From Podocnemis expansa (taxonomy: Eukaryota; Chordata; Testudines; Podocnemididae), in the NCBI GenBank assembly GCA_007922195.1, contig ML682013.1, positions 19,496,092 to 19,560,091 of the forward strand: a stretch of 64,000 nucleotides of DNA, written 5' to 3'. A program made the translations under genes and the position numbers. Below the pieces are notes generated by a model. The model saw nothing but the letters and a program-made list of their open reading frames with translations, made no database searches and had not been told where the DNA came from. Shown here one piece after another: positions 1-12,902 of the stretch (within the stretch, counting starts at the first letter, position 1; every line of letters starts with the position of its first letter).

Positions 1-406
1 TATCCTGCAGGTGCCTGCTCCAGGATTTAACCTGAAGTGGCCAGGCAGAACTCTCAGTCCCTCCTGCCCCACCTGAGGATGAGGTGTGTGGGGCTGAGGT
101 TCATCTAAGCTTTGCATGCTAAGCAGTGGCTCCTGCTTGAGCATTCTGTGCCCATCTGATGTCAGACTCCACAGAAGTGGGAAAAAAAATAATAAAACCT
201 TCCCTCTTTATCAGAATGCTTTGGAAAATGAAGGAAGATTTAGAAGCCTGGAGAAGATTTATGGCAGAGTTTAACAGTGTTTTAATATGGTCTTCAAACT
301 TGTTACTCAGGATAAAACTGCAGGTGCAGCCTGATGCCTGAAGCAGCAAAGGTTCTGGGGTTTCTTTCAAGGGAGCCTGTTCTACTGGGGTAGGCTGGTA
401 AGTTTC
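1..406. other. Unassigned sequence at window start
   Basis: No gene, RNA or repeat that I recognise. Short frames on both strands have no recognisable domain. Confidence 0.5.
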
Positions 407-420
407 TTAGAACTGCATGA

Positions 421-617
421 GTCCTGCCACCTGCAGACTAACAGATTTCTTTGGGCATAAGCTTTTGTGGACTCCAACCACTCCATCAGCTGCATCTGAC
501 AAAGTGGGTTGGAGCCCACAAAAACTTATGCTTGAAGAAACCTGTTACTCTATAAGGTGACACAGGACTCTCATTGTTTTCGCTGTACACAGACTAACAC
601 AGCTACCCCTCTGGAAA
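421..617. mobile_element. Foldback repeat, Penelope-like inverted dimer, second subfamily
   Basis: The left half reads inward from a 'gactaacaga' block through 'gcataagcttttgtgg'. The right half repeats it inverted ('cacaaaaacttatgc') and ends in 'agactaacacagctaccc'. The flanks carry a 14-bp imperfect target duplication: ttagaactgcatga at 407-420 and ttagaaccacatga at 618-631 (12 of 14 identical). Arms and ends resemble the other foldbacks here but the centre differs, so this is a separate subfamily. The Penelope-like origin is inferred from the related copies at 12.9 and 35.2 kb. Confidence 0.6.
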
Positions 618-631
618 TTAGAACCACATGA

Positions 632-2599
632 CACTTCATAATACAGACACTCTTAAAAAGGTGGTACAAGAGGGGTAGGCACCAATGGGATGTCAGACCT
701 ATAGTGGTGGAAACCCTTACAGGGCTATTAAAGGCTCTTCCATGAACATGCAGCTGTAAAAGGGAGGACATTTTACTTTGGGTGGGCATTTTTTGTTGCT
801 TTCTTTGGTGCTTTTAGAGTAACTGAGCTGAGCCTTTGGCAGCCATGGATAGATCCATCCAAACATGAGGTGAACTTAATGTATGTATAGCTGTCCAAAA
901 AGCAGTCTCCTGCATGCGAAGGGAAGGGGAGCTTACATGGTGTTGAAAGAATGTGCACATGAATGTCCTTGCCCTGTAAAGGCTGAAAAAGCTATCTAGA
1001 AAACTTGGGTAGCAGGCTGGCCTGGTACTCATGCACAGTAAAAGTTTGTTCCCACAAGATACCAGTTCGCTCCTGTACTGAAAAATCTTATGACACTGCA
1101 GTCATGAGCTGGGTAAATTTAGGACTCATTCTTTCATGATTCGGGCAACAATGCCAGTGACGGGGGTGGGGGAGGGGTGGCATCAGCGCATGGGAAATCA
1201 AGGCTTTACAAGTTGCACAGGTGCACCAAGAAAACAATGGCATGGAATGATCAAATGTAGCTAACCTCGTCTGGTTTTTCTGTTTCAGAGGGTATTCAGA
1301 GTGTACTCAATGTTTGAATTTGTGTGTACTCTGTAGTACACTGGGCTTACAGGAAGGGGCCGAGATAAGGCATGCAGTGGGATGAACTCATGCCACTTGT
1401 TCACTTTCTGATGAAAAACACTGCCTTTGCTATTCACCTCACAGAGATCAATTTTGGGGGCTACACAGGAGTTGATTTAGGAGATAGAATCAAGCAAGTT
1501 GTTTGACAGATTATGCAATCATGACCAGAGGTTATATTAGTATGATCAGAAATACTCATGAGCCGGTATGGCAGGAAGCCACAGAAGCAGTCCATATGGA
1601 CAAGGATCTTAAGAGAGTGAACAGAGAGGTCTTCAGGATGTAGCCCCGGTGGTTCTGACTGTACACAGACCTCTGTTACAACTGACCTGAATTTTACCGG
1701 GATGACGATGCACCTTTCTCAGAGGGAGGTGCTGAGACATGGCTACAGAAAATGAAGAAATGGATGGGGCAGGAGCATGGCCAAGTCAGACATTGGGACC
1801 TTCCTTGGCATGGTTCCAGCTTGGTTATAAAAGGACAAAATGAATGATTCTCAGTGGTAAAAGAGCTGACATTATACTGATTTGCCTCGGCCTCAAGGAT
1901 AGGATAGAATAGATCTTGTAGCCCTACTGCACCCTTTTGCAAAGAGGGAACTGGAAGAGAGAGTTTAGTCTTGGGGAGCATGTGGAGGGGGGCCTTCTCC
2001 AAGTTACAGAGGACAAGAACCTTGAAACCTGTACACTGGAACCACTTATATGCCTGATATAGCAAAATATGGGTGATGGGCAAGTAGCACCACTCCAATG
2101 TGTTTAAGTTACTGGAAGTTGCAGTCTACCACTTAAAAGTAATCTATATGCCCATCCTCATTTCACCACTCTGTCCACATTAATCACTGACGTATGCAAG
2201 CATTTTCCTAACTGTGAAAAGCAGAGTCGCCTTTTAGGAGAACCAAAACAGGTGGTGTTAAAGGCTTATACCAACATTAGCAGTCATGCCAAGCAGATTA
2301 CACAGAGCTTTCTAACTGATACTTCTTCCTCTTTGTCCCATATTTTGATAAGCAATGGAATAGAAATCAGTGTTGACATTTATGGCTTAGCTACACAAAC
2401 AAGAACCACTTCTTTACTTGTATCAGCAACTGATCAACACCCTCCCCTTAGAGTAGATACATTTGTAGCAGTATAAAGGTGATTCACATCTATACAGCCA
2501 TCGGTGTGTGGAAAAGGGGATAAGCCATACTGGTACAAAGGCACCATTTTACTGATCAGTATCCACATCAGGAACTATACCAGCATATGGAGATAGGAG
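632..2599. other. Unassigned sequence
   Basis: About 2 kb with no recognisable coding region or repeat. The longest open frame (134 codons, minus strand, 1694-2098) shows no domain, no splice-site context I can support and no neighbouring exon, so I treat it as chance. Confidence 0.45.
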
Positions 2600-2712
2600 T
2601 GGCATAAGTAGGAAAAGGATTGCTGCTTAACATGCAGAAGGTCCTGGGTTCAATTCCCAGGGGGTTGGACTCGATGATCTCACAAGGTCCCTTCCAGCCC
2701 TGTGATTTGATT
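2600..2712 (+). mobile_element. tRNA-derived SINE with CR1-type 3' tail
   Basis: The 5' part looks like a tRNA. There is an A-box-like tggcataagtagg, an anticodon arm (ctgc / gcag) whose loop would present AAC (valine-type), and a T arm with a 5-bp stem around ttcaatt, giving a B box ggttcaattcc. It runs directly into ttggactcgatgatctcacaagg, the conserved 3' end of CR1 LINEs. A tRNA head plus CR1 tail is the layout of turtle Pol III SINEs mobilised by CR1. No clear target duplication was found, and the middle of the element is missing or very short. Confidence 0.7.
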
Positions 2713-5700
2713 GACTGATAACTAGAAGGCTACCCAAAAAAAAAAATCACTCCCCTAGCAGAAATAGTTACACTGGTACAAAATCCGTGTGCAGAGCAGT
2801 CCTTATTATTCTCACTAGCCGTTGAGTTTGAATTTCATGAAACAAATGAGGCAGTTCAAACCCCTGAACTTCAGGGTTTCTGTAACTGCCAACAGTTATA
2901 CATGGGTACATGTTCAAAGTTTTCTTCATGACAAGAACCACCAGATTTTTTTTAAAAGGGGGGCATGTTATATCAAAGCTGAGACTAAGGAAAATATTTG
3001 AGGAACACTGCTTTCAGCTCACAGGAGGCAAAACCAGACCTACCAGTTAACGCAGACAGAGTGCCCACACTCCTGAAAACCCAGTGGGTTTAAGACATTT
3101 CTAAAACTGTCTTCAGAAGACCTGATGCCTTTAAACTATAACTACCAGTTTACTAAACACAGTAAGTAATTCATAAAACCACTTCCTACTGCAGACCATC
3201 TTTAAACTTGATCCTAGCTACTGGCAAGACAAACAGAGAGAAAAAGAGGCATTCAATAGCTCAACCCTTTCCTCAGAACTGTATTATTTGTCTTAAGTGG
3301 GATCTGCACACTTCTCTACTAGGAAAAAGCAATATTCTGGTAAGCTAAGATACATCCTCCCCCCCCACACACACACACAGAGGGCAAGTCCATGGATCCA
3401 TAACAATGGGGTTTCCAATAACAATGTCTAGTCAAGGAACAGATGTAATAGACAAATAATGTGCAATTTGGAGAAGATACGTTTTCTGTTTTAAATGGCC
3501 GCTATGCAACAACACCTTCCAAAGACAATTACTGATGTGGTCTACACCTTTCACTTGTAAAACCTAGTTAACATATGGACAGGAAACAGGGTATCTGGTC
3601 TTATGTATCTTTCTATACTACATATGAGCCTTCAGATCAGCCAGCTGCCTTGAATGTGAATGAATGAGCATAAATGCTTGAGGTAAATCAAGGCTTCTGG
3701 TTTATAAGAGTCTTAAATGCACCATTTTATCATCTGCTTACTTCAGTAGCCTGACCTGATGTTCATTTCCACTTTTAGGTGTAGCACTTGGAAGGCCAGC
3801 AAATTTTTTTTCTGCCATGGAACTAAAAACACTGAATTTCTGTATTAGAGCTGATGACCTGGTACCTCCTTGCTTCTTTATATAGGTCACTGCTGAGGTC
3901 TTGAGTCATCACCAATACATTTTGTTTGACTGAGACTGGACTGAGCACTTCAGGCATATTTTATTGCTTTGAGCTTGAGGCAAATAAGTGCAGTAAATCT
4001 CTGTAGGAATTGATCTCTGATTGAACTCCCTTGCTCTAGAAGCCAGCATCAGTTGTTACCCCAGTCCTCTCTGGTTCAGGTAACCTGAGGCCTCCAGATA
4101 TCTGTTTTCCCAATCTCCTCTTCTCTTCCCCATCACCACTTCCTGCAATACCAAGAGAGGGATCTCAATCTTGTGACTAGGGAGAAATAGGGAGGCTAAA
4201 GGACCGTGGGAGCTCAGGAAACTGATAAACATTTGGAAATAACACACAGGGGCCTCATCCACAGAAGGCAATCAGTGCAAAAGATCTTCACAGCCCAATC
4301 ACAGATATCAGAATACTGATAGACACTGTGTATTATGGCCACTAGCTCTTAGATCTTGTCTTCCGACAGGCAAACCTCCATGGAGGCTGGAATCTGTGGG
4401 GACTCCCAAACATAATATTAACTGTATGAAGTCACTGGATTTTGGATAGGACTGACAAATCCTTGTTTTGCTAGAACGTGGGTTGTGAAAAAATTGCTTT
4501 GCTTCCTTCTTCAGGGAAGGTGGTGTGCTGAGCAGGTTGCCTTAGGATGGGCATAAATGAATATTTTCCTGCCCGAAAAGCCACATTGGTAACTAGCTCT
4601 TTATTGAACACCTTTAAAGTGAGCTAGGGCAAAAGGTAAAAAGCAGCATACTGGTAACGCTGATGCATGCAAAGCAGAGATATCACTGGTGGGAGAGTTG
4701 TATAGAAAAGCATAAACAGGCGTTGCTCTGAACTTCTGAAGATAGCAAGTTCTCTTTGGAGATTGCAGCTGAGGTGAATTATAACGTCTCACTCTTAAAC
4801 TTTGACAGCTGGAGGAATCCATGCAGGAAGCTCTGAGTTGGTGTGAGAAGAGGATGGAATAGAGTTCTAAGTTTTCTTGTTTCCAGGGATCTCATTTGCT
4901 ATATGATGAAGCAAAAGCTGATATACTGCTTTCTTCATATTCTGGTATTTCAGTTGGTTGGAATAAGCAAGCAATGTCAACAACTTGGTTTTGGAGCTGG
5001 ATTCAGTTCAACGGGTCAGTTATATCCAAGCCCCTCTATCACTATGGAATTTGAAAGTCTCTGCAGTCAGTCCCTTATTTGGGGAAACCAGATCAGACAT
5101 GGTCAACATGTAATCATGCTTACCTGAAAAGATTTTCTTGAAGTTTCTCCTCTGTCCCTTTGCATCCCTAGAGTTATTCAATCTGTCCTTTTCTGGTTAG
5201 TTCCCCACCTATAATTCTCATCTGGACTAAAACAAATGCCAAGACCCACACTAGGGTCTATATTTCCTTTACGTAGGCTTTTGGGAGCTAACAAAGATTT
5301 TTAAAAGGCTATTCCTGGTATTTCATGGCAGCATTATCTAGACAGGAAGAAAACAGCCCCTGAGACTAAATGCCTCTGCTTTACATGATCCCATTGTACT
5401 CCTGCCTCCATTTCCCTGGCAATGCTGCATAATGGCACTCCATGGACAGTAGGCACCAGGAAACATTACAAGCCCTGATGACCAAGCCTTTAAGGAGCCG
5501 TGGTCATTGGATCAAAAATCTATTAGTGAGAACCCTTGGCAGATCTGTCTCATACCACAAACACTAGAATGGTTGCATGAACTTAGCACTACAGGAAGGA
5601 TGGAGATTGCTTGAGTTATCCCTGAAGTCAGAAGGGCCCCACTTATGAATTACATAAGCAGTTGATCTGACTCTGTGGCTACTGCTGGTAAAATCCATAA

Positions 5701-6215
5701 AATTAGATACAGCAAACATTAATACCCTGTCTTATTTACACCTTTCATCAAATGTAGCCTATGAATGAGATTTCGTTTAATTTTAAGTATATAAGAAGAT
5801 CAGAGTCTGTTCTTTGGTTACACAAAGGTAGTTTGAAACAAAAAGGCTGACATTAAAGGGCACAATTGTTAATTTGAATACAAACTAACAGATATTCTTG
5901 TAAATTCTCAGGGTGACTTCTGCTCCTTCTTCTCCCTTTCTTAATACAAACACTGTCAAAGTTTCTATTATCTCTCACTGCTGCTATAGTCTCTTGACGG
6001 TTCACTTTACTCTGTCATTCTGAAGCGTCTGCCCTTCTCTTCCAGTAAACCATCCCATCAAATTACAAAACTGAGTTGATGCTGAAATTAATTAACTTTG
6101 TGCTTCTCCATGCAATGAGGGCCTCAAACTTAAAGCACATATCATATTAGGCCATATTGTGTTGTGCTAATTCACTGCTCGCTGGCCAGTTCATAGGCAA
6201 CAATGAAAATGCCAG
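2713..6215. other. Unassigned sequence with one CA microsatellite
   Basis: About 3.5 kb with no gene or repeat family I can name. A short C-tract and (CA)n run lies at 3355-3379. Open frames at 4601-4822 and 4843-5127 are short and featureless. Confidence 0.45.
3355..3379. repeat. C-tract and (CA)n microsatellite
   Basis: A run of C followed by about eight CA dinucleotides, visible directly. Confidence 0.8.
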
Positions 6216-6226
6216 CAACAGACAAG

Positions 6227-6421
6227 TTCCAAAGGGGTAGCCATGTTAGTCTAGTTCAGTAAAACAAGCAAGGAGTCCTGTGGCACTTAAAAGACTAACA
6301 CATTGATTTATTGCATGAGCTTTCATGGGAGAAAATCTTATGGGATTTTCTCTCACTGAAACTCATGCAATAAATCAATTTGTTAGCCTTTACGTGTCAC
6401 AGGACTCCTTGCTTGTTTTAA
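6227..6421. mobile_element. Foldback repeat (Penelope-like inverted dimer)
   Basis: Near-perfect palindromic layout. It starts ttccaaaggggtagccatg, passes through 'gcaaggagtcctgtggcac' and 'gcatgagctttcatggg', turns at about 6340, and returns inverted as 'catgcaataaat' and 'aggactccttgcttg'. It is flanked by a perfect 11-bp duplication, caacagacaag, at 6216-6226 and 6422-6432. This length does not fit the 8 bp of hAT or the 2-3 bp of mariner or Harbinger elements. Confidence 0.75.
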
Positions 6422-6459
6422 CAACAGACAAGTGCTTTAGCAACACTACCTCTCATAGG

Positions 6460-6600
6460 CTATGGCTACACTACAGGGCTTTACTCGGACAGCTTAATAA
6501 GGTCTACCTTAAGCCAGTTTAAAGTAGACCTTATTATGCCAGCTTAGAGCAGCCACACTCAAAATGCCAGGAGACTGCCCACATCCACACTGGCAGCTGT
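6460..6600 (+). mobile_element. Left end of a decayed Harbinger-like MITE
   Basis: The segment ggctatggctacactacaggg matches the left terminus of the complete MITE at 37146-37553. It is followed by diverged 'cttaataaggtctaccttaag' palindromes. No matching right terminus is evident, so only the left end is called. Some TTAAGTTGA-type palindromes recur at 7690-7755 and may be its right part. Confidence 0.4.
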
Positions 6601-6917
6601 TAGGTCACCCTAGGAGTTGTGCAATGTGGGTACCTGGCCCACAGTGCACCACAGAAGAAGTGCCGCTCTCTACCTGCCACTCCTTTACTACAGAAAGTGA
6701 GTGACTGTGACCACACCACCTTCCATACTGTGTGTGGCAACAGGGAGCCCAAGGAGGTCAAGGAGCCTGACGTGCCCAGCAATGCACCAGCACAGCACTC
6801 CACACCCTCCCTGCATTGCCCAGACTCCTCTGGCTCTGGAACAGGTGCTGCAGGGCAACAGGGGCAGGGCACAGTAGTTAAGACTGGAACACTGGGAAAC
6901 AGCACACAGAGGAAAGT

Positions 6918-7246
6918 GAAGTCAAATCACCTTTTGTAATGGGAAAAAAATCCACAGTCACGATTTAATTCTGCTTTCACACAATCTAATCTAAAAGAAA
7001 TAGCAGCTTGCTTGCTTTCTATGTGCTGTTTCCCAATGTTTGAATCTTAACATCTGCTCTGATTTGTTGTTACAGTGTGACCTGATCCCATGTCTTACAT
7101 TTCCCTGCATTTTTTCTGTATCGGTCTGTAAGCTCCCCCTTCTTTAAACCATCTGGCAAAGTAGCATTTTCTCCCAAGAAAGCTTATCCAATAAATAAAT
7201 GTGTTAGTCTTAAACAGTGCCTCAGGACTCCTTGTTTGTTTTACAA
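6918..7246. mobile_element. Penelope-like inverted dimer, 3' ends only
   Basis: The left part (about 6918-7010) is on the minus strand. Its reverse complement encodes the decayed C-terminus seen in other copies (a GFFSHY motif before a stop). The right part (about 7015-7246) is the plus-strand 3' UTR: gatttgttgttacagtgtgacctgatccc, then 'aataaataaatgtgttagtctt' and 'aggactccttgtttg'. The two halves are different lengths, so this is an asymmetric inverted dimer. I could not define a target duplication. Confidence 0.6.
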
Positions 7247-7548
7247 CAATATCAGGCGGGTCAGACTGAGAAGGGGAAACACAGGGGGTCAGGCTGGAGA
7301 ACAGAAGATACACACAGGGTCAAGCTGAAAAGGGCAAGGGGAAAGACAGGCAGGGTCGCACTGAGAAGGAGAGACACACAGAGTTGAACTGAGAAGGGGG
7401 AGACGCATGGGGTTGCGCAGAAAACGGCAAGGGGGGAGACACATGGGTTTGGGCAGAGAAGGGGAAACACACACAGGGTCAGGCTGAGAAGTGGGGAAGA
7501 TGTCAGGTTGGGCTGAGAAGGGGGAAAGATGCTGGATCAGGTTGGGGG
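7247..7548 (+). repeat. Purine-rich minisatellite (about 40-bp unit)
   Basis: About seven imperfect units built on gggtcaggctgagaagggg followed by aaacacaca, varying in length and in their G and A runs. The plus strand is strongly purine-rich. The array gives spurious open frames rich in Cys-Val-Ser-Pro on the minus strand, which I reject as genes. Confidence 0.75.
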
Positions 7549-10500
7549 GAAGGCGACCTGCGCTGTAGTCCTAGGATGCAGGGCTGGGGCCACAATATGG
7601 GGGGGTTTGATATGTTGCACACAACTGGGAACACTCCAAACTGTGTTATGCCTTTTCTCCAGCCTCCAGCCCCATGTTTCATATAGCTAGGAGGCCAATT
7701 AAGTTGATTTAAGCCAACTCCAGGGCTATATTGGCTTAAGTCAACTTAATGAAGTTATTCTGACCCCCCAACTCAATCAAATACTTATTCACAAGCTTAA
7801 AAGTGAGCATGCACTTTGTTGGATTGGGTTCCAAGTATTCAGTGCCTTGCAAAAATCAAGACCAAGAGATTAAGTGTGTCAACAATCAACGTCAGTCTTC
7901 ACAGGATGCCAAAATTATTTGTTTTGGTAATATTCCAAGAAGCCATTTCTAATCATGGACTACCCAGAATTTCCAGCATACAGTCCATTAAGATAGTAGC
8001 CCTACGTTGAAAGGGATCACATTAAGCAAGTGTGATGCAGGGACTCTGATTGTGGCACTGACCAGACTAGGAGAGGTCTATGAGAAAGGTAGGAAGTGGT
8101 AAAAACAAGATGGCAAAATCAGGAAATGCACATGAAGTGAAAGCAATAACAGTATTTTGTCTCTTAATATTATTGTCACCAAATCTGGTATTACTTGAAC
8201 TACTGAACAATTGCTACAAAACCAGTACTGGAAACAAAGAAATGACATTTGAGACACTTGCACTTAACAAAAGTGCATCTGACCTTGAACAATATTAGTG
8301 CAAAAAGCCCAGCAAATTAGATTTTATATTTACAAGAATTCCATACAGCGAACATCTAAGCCTGTCAACGTCTCCTGACATATCTTCCAGGTTGTTCTCA
8401 AAAACAGGTAAGAATTTTCTTCCTGCAACATCAATAGGCTCCCCATGAGAGTTACTGTAGCTAGGCCTGAGGAATGAGAAGCTTCAGAAACATGGCCTTT
8501 CCTTTGCTGCTCAAGGAAAAGGACAAGAGCAAGGGATCAAGGAAGCTTAGATATTGTTCATGCTTCAAATTAATCTTTGAGTAGCTGATGGGTTATAAGT
8601 GACAGATGAATGAGGAAGTACAATTTTCCCTACAAATGTTATTTCTTCATCACAGATATACCAGTCAAGACAGCTGAGTTAGGTTACATCTCTTCCTCAG
8701 CAGACTCTCTCACACACACATATACATGCACGTACCAATAAGAATGCAAATGTTTGATGGTGACGTGCATCTTAATGTAAAGTAAAGGGGGCAGGGGGAA
8801 GGATTTTAAGAAGATGAAGGAGAAAAAGTAGAAGAGCAATTACCTCATCTGGTAAATCAAGACAAAGCATCTAACATTTACAGGAGAAATAATGGCAAAG
8901 ATTAATGTCTAAACCACACAATAAATCTCTTGGAGATGATCTGGAAAATCTTTTCATGTGTGCTTAAAAAAGGAAGGTCTAATATATGCTATTATATGAT
9001 GGTTCCTCCATACACGATGTACACAACTGTACTACTATACATATGGAGTTGAACGCATATATACATTTATGCCTATCTTATATGGCGTGTGCAACAAAGA
9101 AAAATATATCATGTCATCAGCATTTACTCTTACAAGTTAAACATTGACAAAGTGAGCACACATTTAATAAACCAATATGGAACAGGCTCCTTCTTTTGCT
9201 CCCAAGTGTTTATAATAAAAGATCCTTGAAAAGTATAATGAACATAAAAAAAAAAAAGGAAAACTTAAAACTAACTGGAAATAAGAGAAATATGTAGATA
9301 ATACAAAAAATATGTACATTAAATGAGCATTTGTACTGCATTAAGACAATTCCCTGTCATGCTATGTATGGTATTTTTACATGACAATGGGATGATGTGT
9401 ATTATATGAAGAATAATGATTTAATGGTTAGATCCCTATAAAGCTGTAAGCACAAAATAGTCAATATACTCAAGACAGCCTTTTAAAGATACAAACTGCT
9501 GTATTATCTTTACTGCATGTACAAATACACAGAATGAAATGGCCACAGTCTAATTCCAAGGAAGAGGTTAAAATGTTTTATAGAAAGCTTTAATGTTATT
9601 AGGCTTTTTATTCTTAGGAAGTAAATAAAATAACTCTGTAAAGCTCACAAAATAAATGATATAAAACCATTTACAAGAGGGATATACTTTTCCTTCTTTT
9701 TCTATGAATGTTTAAAGCTCTCCTTTAAGCTCCTACTAAATCTATTGATCTGTGAAACCCACTGCACTCCAGGGAGGCAATTCACTTGACGTTATATATC
9801 AAATGATGAGATGAATAATGATCATACCATTTGGTAATTAAACATCTTACAAACCTTTTAACTGACTGAATGTCTAAAAGGTCAAATGAGGTCAAACTTA
9901 AAAAAAATCCACTCGATTCATATTAACTATATAAATCAATCAACTTTAAAAATACCAATGATAATATCTGGTAAAACAAATATCAATACTTTTAGAAATC
10001 TCCATGATTATATAGTGTGAATGCAGACAGTATCAACTATTTGCTTTCATCACCTGCACTCCGATTATAATCTTAATTGTTATTCTTTTGGAAAAGTATA
10101 TACTTGGAGATATAGCACAAAACTACCAGCAGTTGTGTCAGATGTAGAGAAATGAACAGCAGATATAACAAACAATGAACTATATCAGTGAACCAAGCAA
10201 CTGAAGTAAAGCTATGTGATGGTTACTGTGCAAAGCCAGCAACATGAATTTTTAGTGCATGAATATACACCATCTGGCTCTTTAGAAATCCATTTTCAAT
10301 ATTTATATTTTCTATATTTAAAATGTAATATGATCTTATAAAATATGCAGACACTAGACATTTAAGCTTTACATTTCCATGGTTTGGAATTGATTAGAGT
10401 TTTATATCTATTAACACTTAATAGTTTGGATGTTAGATACATGAGGAAATATTTTCAGCTGCAGGTGCAGCTGGTGTTCATGAAAAATATTTGCATTTGT

Positions 10501-10595
10501 GCATGTAAATCATGCACTTAGGCATACAATTATTTGGTTTGGATCAGCAAACTAAGAAATGTGGAGCTGCACATGGCCCATGTGCCCTTTCAATA
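7549..10595. other. Unassigned AT-rich sequence
   Basis: About 3 kb, strongly AT-rich from 8.8 to 10.5 kb. There are TTAAGT-type palindromes near 7690-7755 and short A runs. No gene or structured RNA is visible to me. Confidence 0.45.
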
Positions 10596-10925
10596 CACTG
10601 GTTTCCAACCTTTTTGAGTGAGGGGCCACATTGCAATTCTTTTCTCAGTCAGGGGCTGGTGAGAAATTTTTTGATAGATAAAACACATAAATTGATCTTT
10701 ATTAATGAACTTTAAAAAATAATGATTAGTGTGACAATTAGCATTGCTTTTGCTTGCATGAATTATAAATGTCTGCCTGCATGCTTGATATAGCAATACG
10801 GAATATTGCAGAAAGCCCTGGCCAGCCCTAGCTCCCAGGCTCTTCTGGCAGCAGTCGGTGGACCAGATAAAAGCCCTTGTTGGGCTAGATTCTGGCCCTC
10901 AGGCTGCATGTTGGACAAGCCTGTG
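10596..10925. mobile_element. Decayed hAT-type MITE
   Basis: The left end cactggtttccaacc and the right end (reverse complement cacaggcttgtccaac) are degenerate inverted repeats of the 'tctccaaac' hAT type common in amniotes. Internal text such as 'gaggggccaca' and 'tctggccctcaggctgc' is typical of that class. No intact 8-bp duplication remains, so the boundaries are approximate. Confidence 0.5.
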
Positions 10926-11149
10926 CTGATGGATATATCTATTGCACCAATGGATGACAGTCTGCCCCAACAGGTTTATTACGTCTTTGCTCCCTATTTC
11001 GGAAGCCACTTGAGCATATGCTTATTTATCATTGCCTTCAATGTGATTTCTGCCTAGGCTTTCATGCTCTCCTGAATAGAGGTGCTTTCCTGAATCAGGC
11101 CTTCATTTATCAGAAGAAATATCTTTTTTCTCCTCAGCATCAAGTATTA

Positions 11150-12623
11150 CAGTAAAACCTCAAAGATGCAAACACCTTGGGAATGGAGGTTGCTCAACTC
11201 TAAAATGTTCATAACCCTGAACAAAACATGACAGAGCAGTACCTGTCACTCACTGTCTTCTAGCTGGGGCCTGGGAGAGGTCTCTGCGAAGATAGCACCT
11301 GACAGCACTGCCTGGTGTGCAAGAAGTTCCCTGCTGTATTATAATTTATTGCTTTTGTGCTGAAATGGGGAGGTTGTGGCTCCCTCACATTGTTGGAACT
11401 ACATGCCCCAGCCTCCAGGCACTTCTCCCCAGGGACTGCCCTGCTCAGTGGGCTGCCTGCTATGCTCCAGAGCCAACCCACTGCCAGCACTCTTCCTTCT
11501 TCTGCCCCTTGTACTCCCAGAGGTGCTGGGAGAATCCTGAGTGCAGCCAGGGGTAACCTTGGGTTGCATTAGTGCACAAGATGGGGCCCTTTAAAACTAT
11601 TCCAAAGTGCAGCATGCAGGCATCAGCTCAGACTCCAACTCCAGGCCAGGCTTTGACTGCAACCTTCAGTTTGTTACACCATCAGCAGCTTCCAGTGGAG
11701 AAAAAGGGTGAAAACAGCTTCCCCTACCCAGTGATGTGGGGTGGGAGGAGGTGAACATCCTTGACTTACAGTCTGGTCCACATTCTGACATTTAAGATGC
11801 AGTACAGGCACAGTATATTTGCTTTCTTTATTCCCCCCTCCACTATTGCCTGATTGCTTAATTCCAGTTTCACATGGTGCTCATTGACTACTTGGTTTGT
11901 AACCCTGGTGTTCATATCTGTTGTGGGGTAGGTGCTCCCTGTCACCCCCTGGTGGGAAAAGTGCAAGGAGTATGACTGACACAGATGCTTACATGATCCT
12001 GCTTGGTGCCTAGAGCTAAGGCTGCCATTGTCTCAGCACTATCTCATTTGGTATCTCTGGATTCAGGCCATGCAGCTTAGTGGCAAGCACCAGTAACCAA
12101 CCCTGGGGTCAGGGCAGCACGGCCCAGCAGCCAGAGTCAGTAACAGAGGCATTTGCCCAGGGGATGCAATGCCCTGGCAGGGGGCTCAGGCCCTCCTGCT
12201 CCACTAAGCTGCAGCTCAGGTCCTATCAGTAACAGAGGCATGGCACCAAGTCAGCAGGGATCCACACCAAAACACACTGGCTTTGATCTTGAACTACCCC
12301 CAGTTCCTAATTCCAGGCTCCCTGGGCTACTTCCTACCCGAGTTGTTGTAGAGGTAGTGGCTGCTCCCTGCAAAGGTCTCTGTGTCTGCTCCTGCTCTTG
12401 AGCAGAGGCTGATGCAGCACCTGTGCAGAACCCTACAGCATGCATCCTTTCTCCATGCTGGTCAGTCCTGAATAAGCTGACTTGCTCCTTTTTATAGTGA
12501 GGCAGCAGTCTGATCACACCCACCTGTACTTATGGGATGAAGCTTCCACCGCCCACAGAACATGCTGGGCTCCTTTAGTGCACGGTGAGCCCACCCCATC
12601 ACAGTATCTTTGAGGTTCTACTG
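11150..12623. mobile_element. Mariner/Tc1-type element, non-coding
   Basis: Inverted termini CAGTAAAACCTCAAAGATGC (11150-11169) and its inverted partner at 12604-12623, 18 of 20 identical. The left flank is TA, and the right flank TG could be a mutated TA. The 1.47-kb interior has no transposase frame or DDE/D motif that I can see. It is GC-richer than the flanks and may hold other insertions. Frames of 60-90 codons inside are treated as chance. Confidence 0.6.
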
Positions 12624-12902
12624 TGCTAGCCTAACCACAGATTCATGAATCCCAAAGGTTTCAGGGACTTCTTACAACTATTGTATAATGATTTGCCTCC
12701 AAAACAAAGGAATCCTGACTTGTGAAGAAAATCTTGGAATCTTGGTCAAACACAAATTAGGACAATGTGCCCACTGCAACTTTAATATGAATGGGGATTT
12801 TTTCTTGTTTGACCTGTTCAAGAGTTGCCCTACCTCAGGGGAGGAGACGGGAGAAAGTTTACAGTGATGGGCAGGAAGCAGGTAAGGCAAGATGATGACA
12901 AA

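Noticed and set aside
1694..2098. 134-codon open frame on the minus strand
   Set aside because: No recognisable domain, no neighbouring exons, ordinary length for chance in 64 kb.
6600..6939. Overlapping 101- and 106-codon frames on opposite strands
   Set aside because: They overlap on both strands in a moderately GC-rich stretch next to a MITE end and run into a Penelope-like arm; no domain.
7261..7474. Cys-Val-Ser-Pro-rich frames on the minus strand
   Set aside because: They are translations of the minisatellite units.
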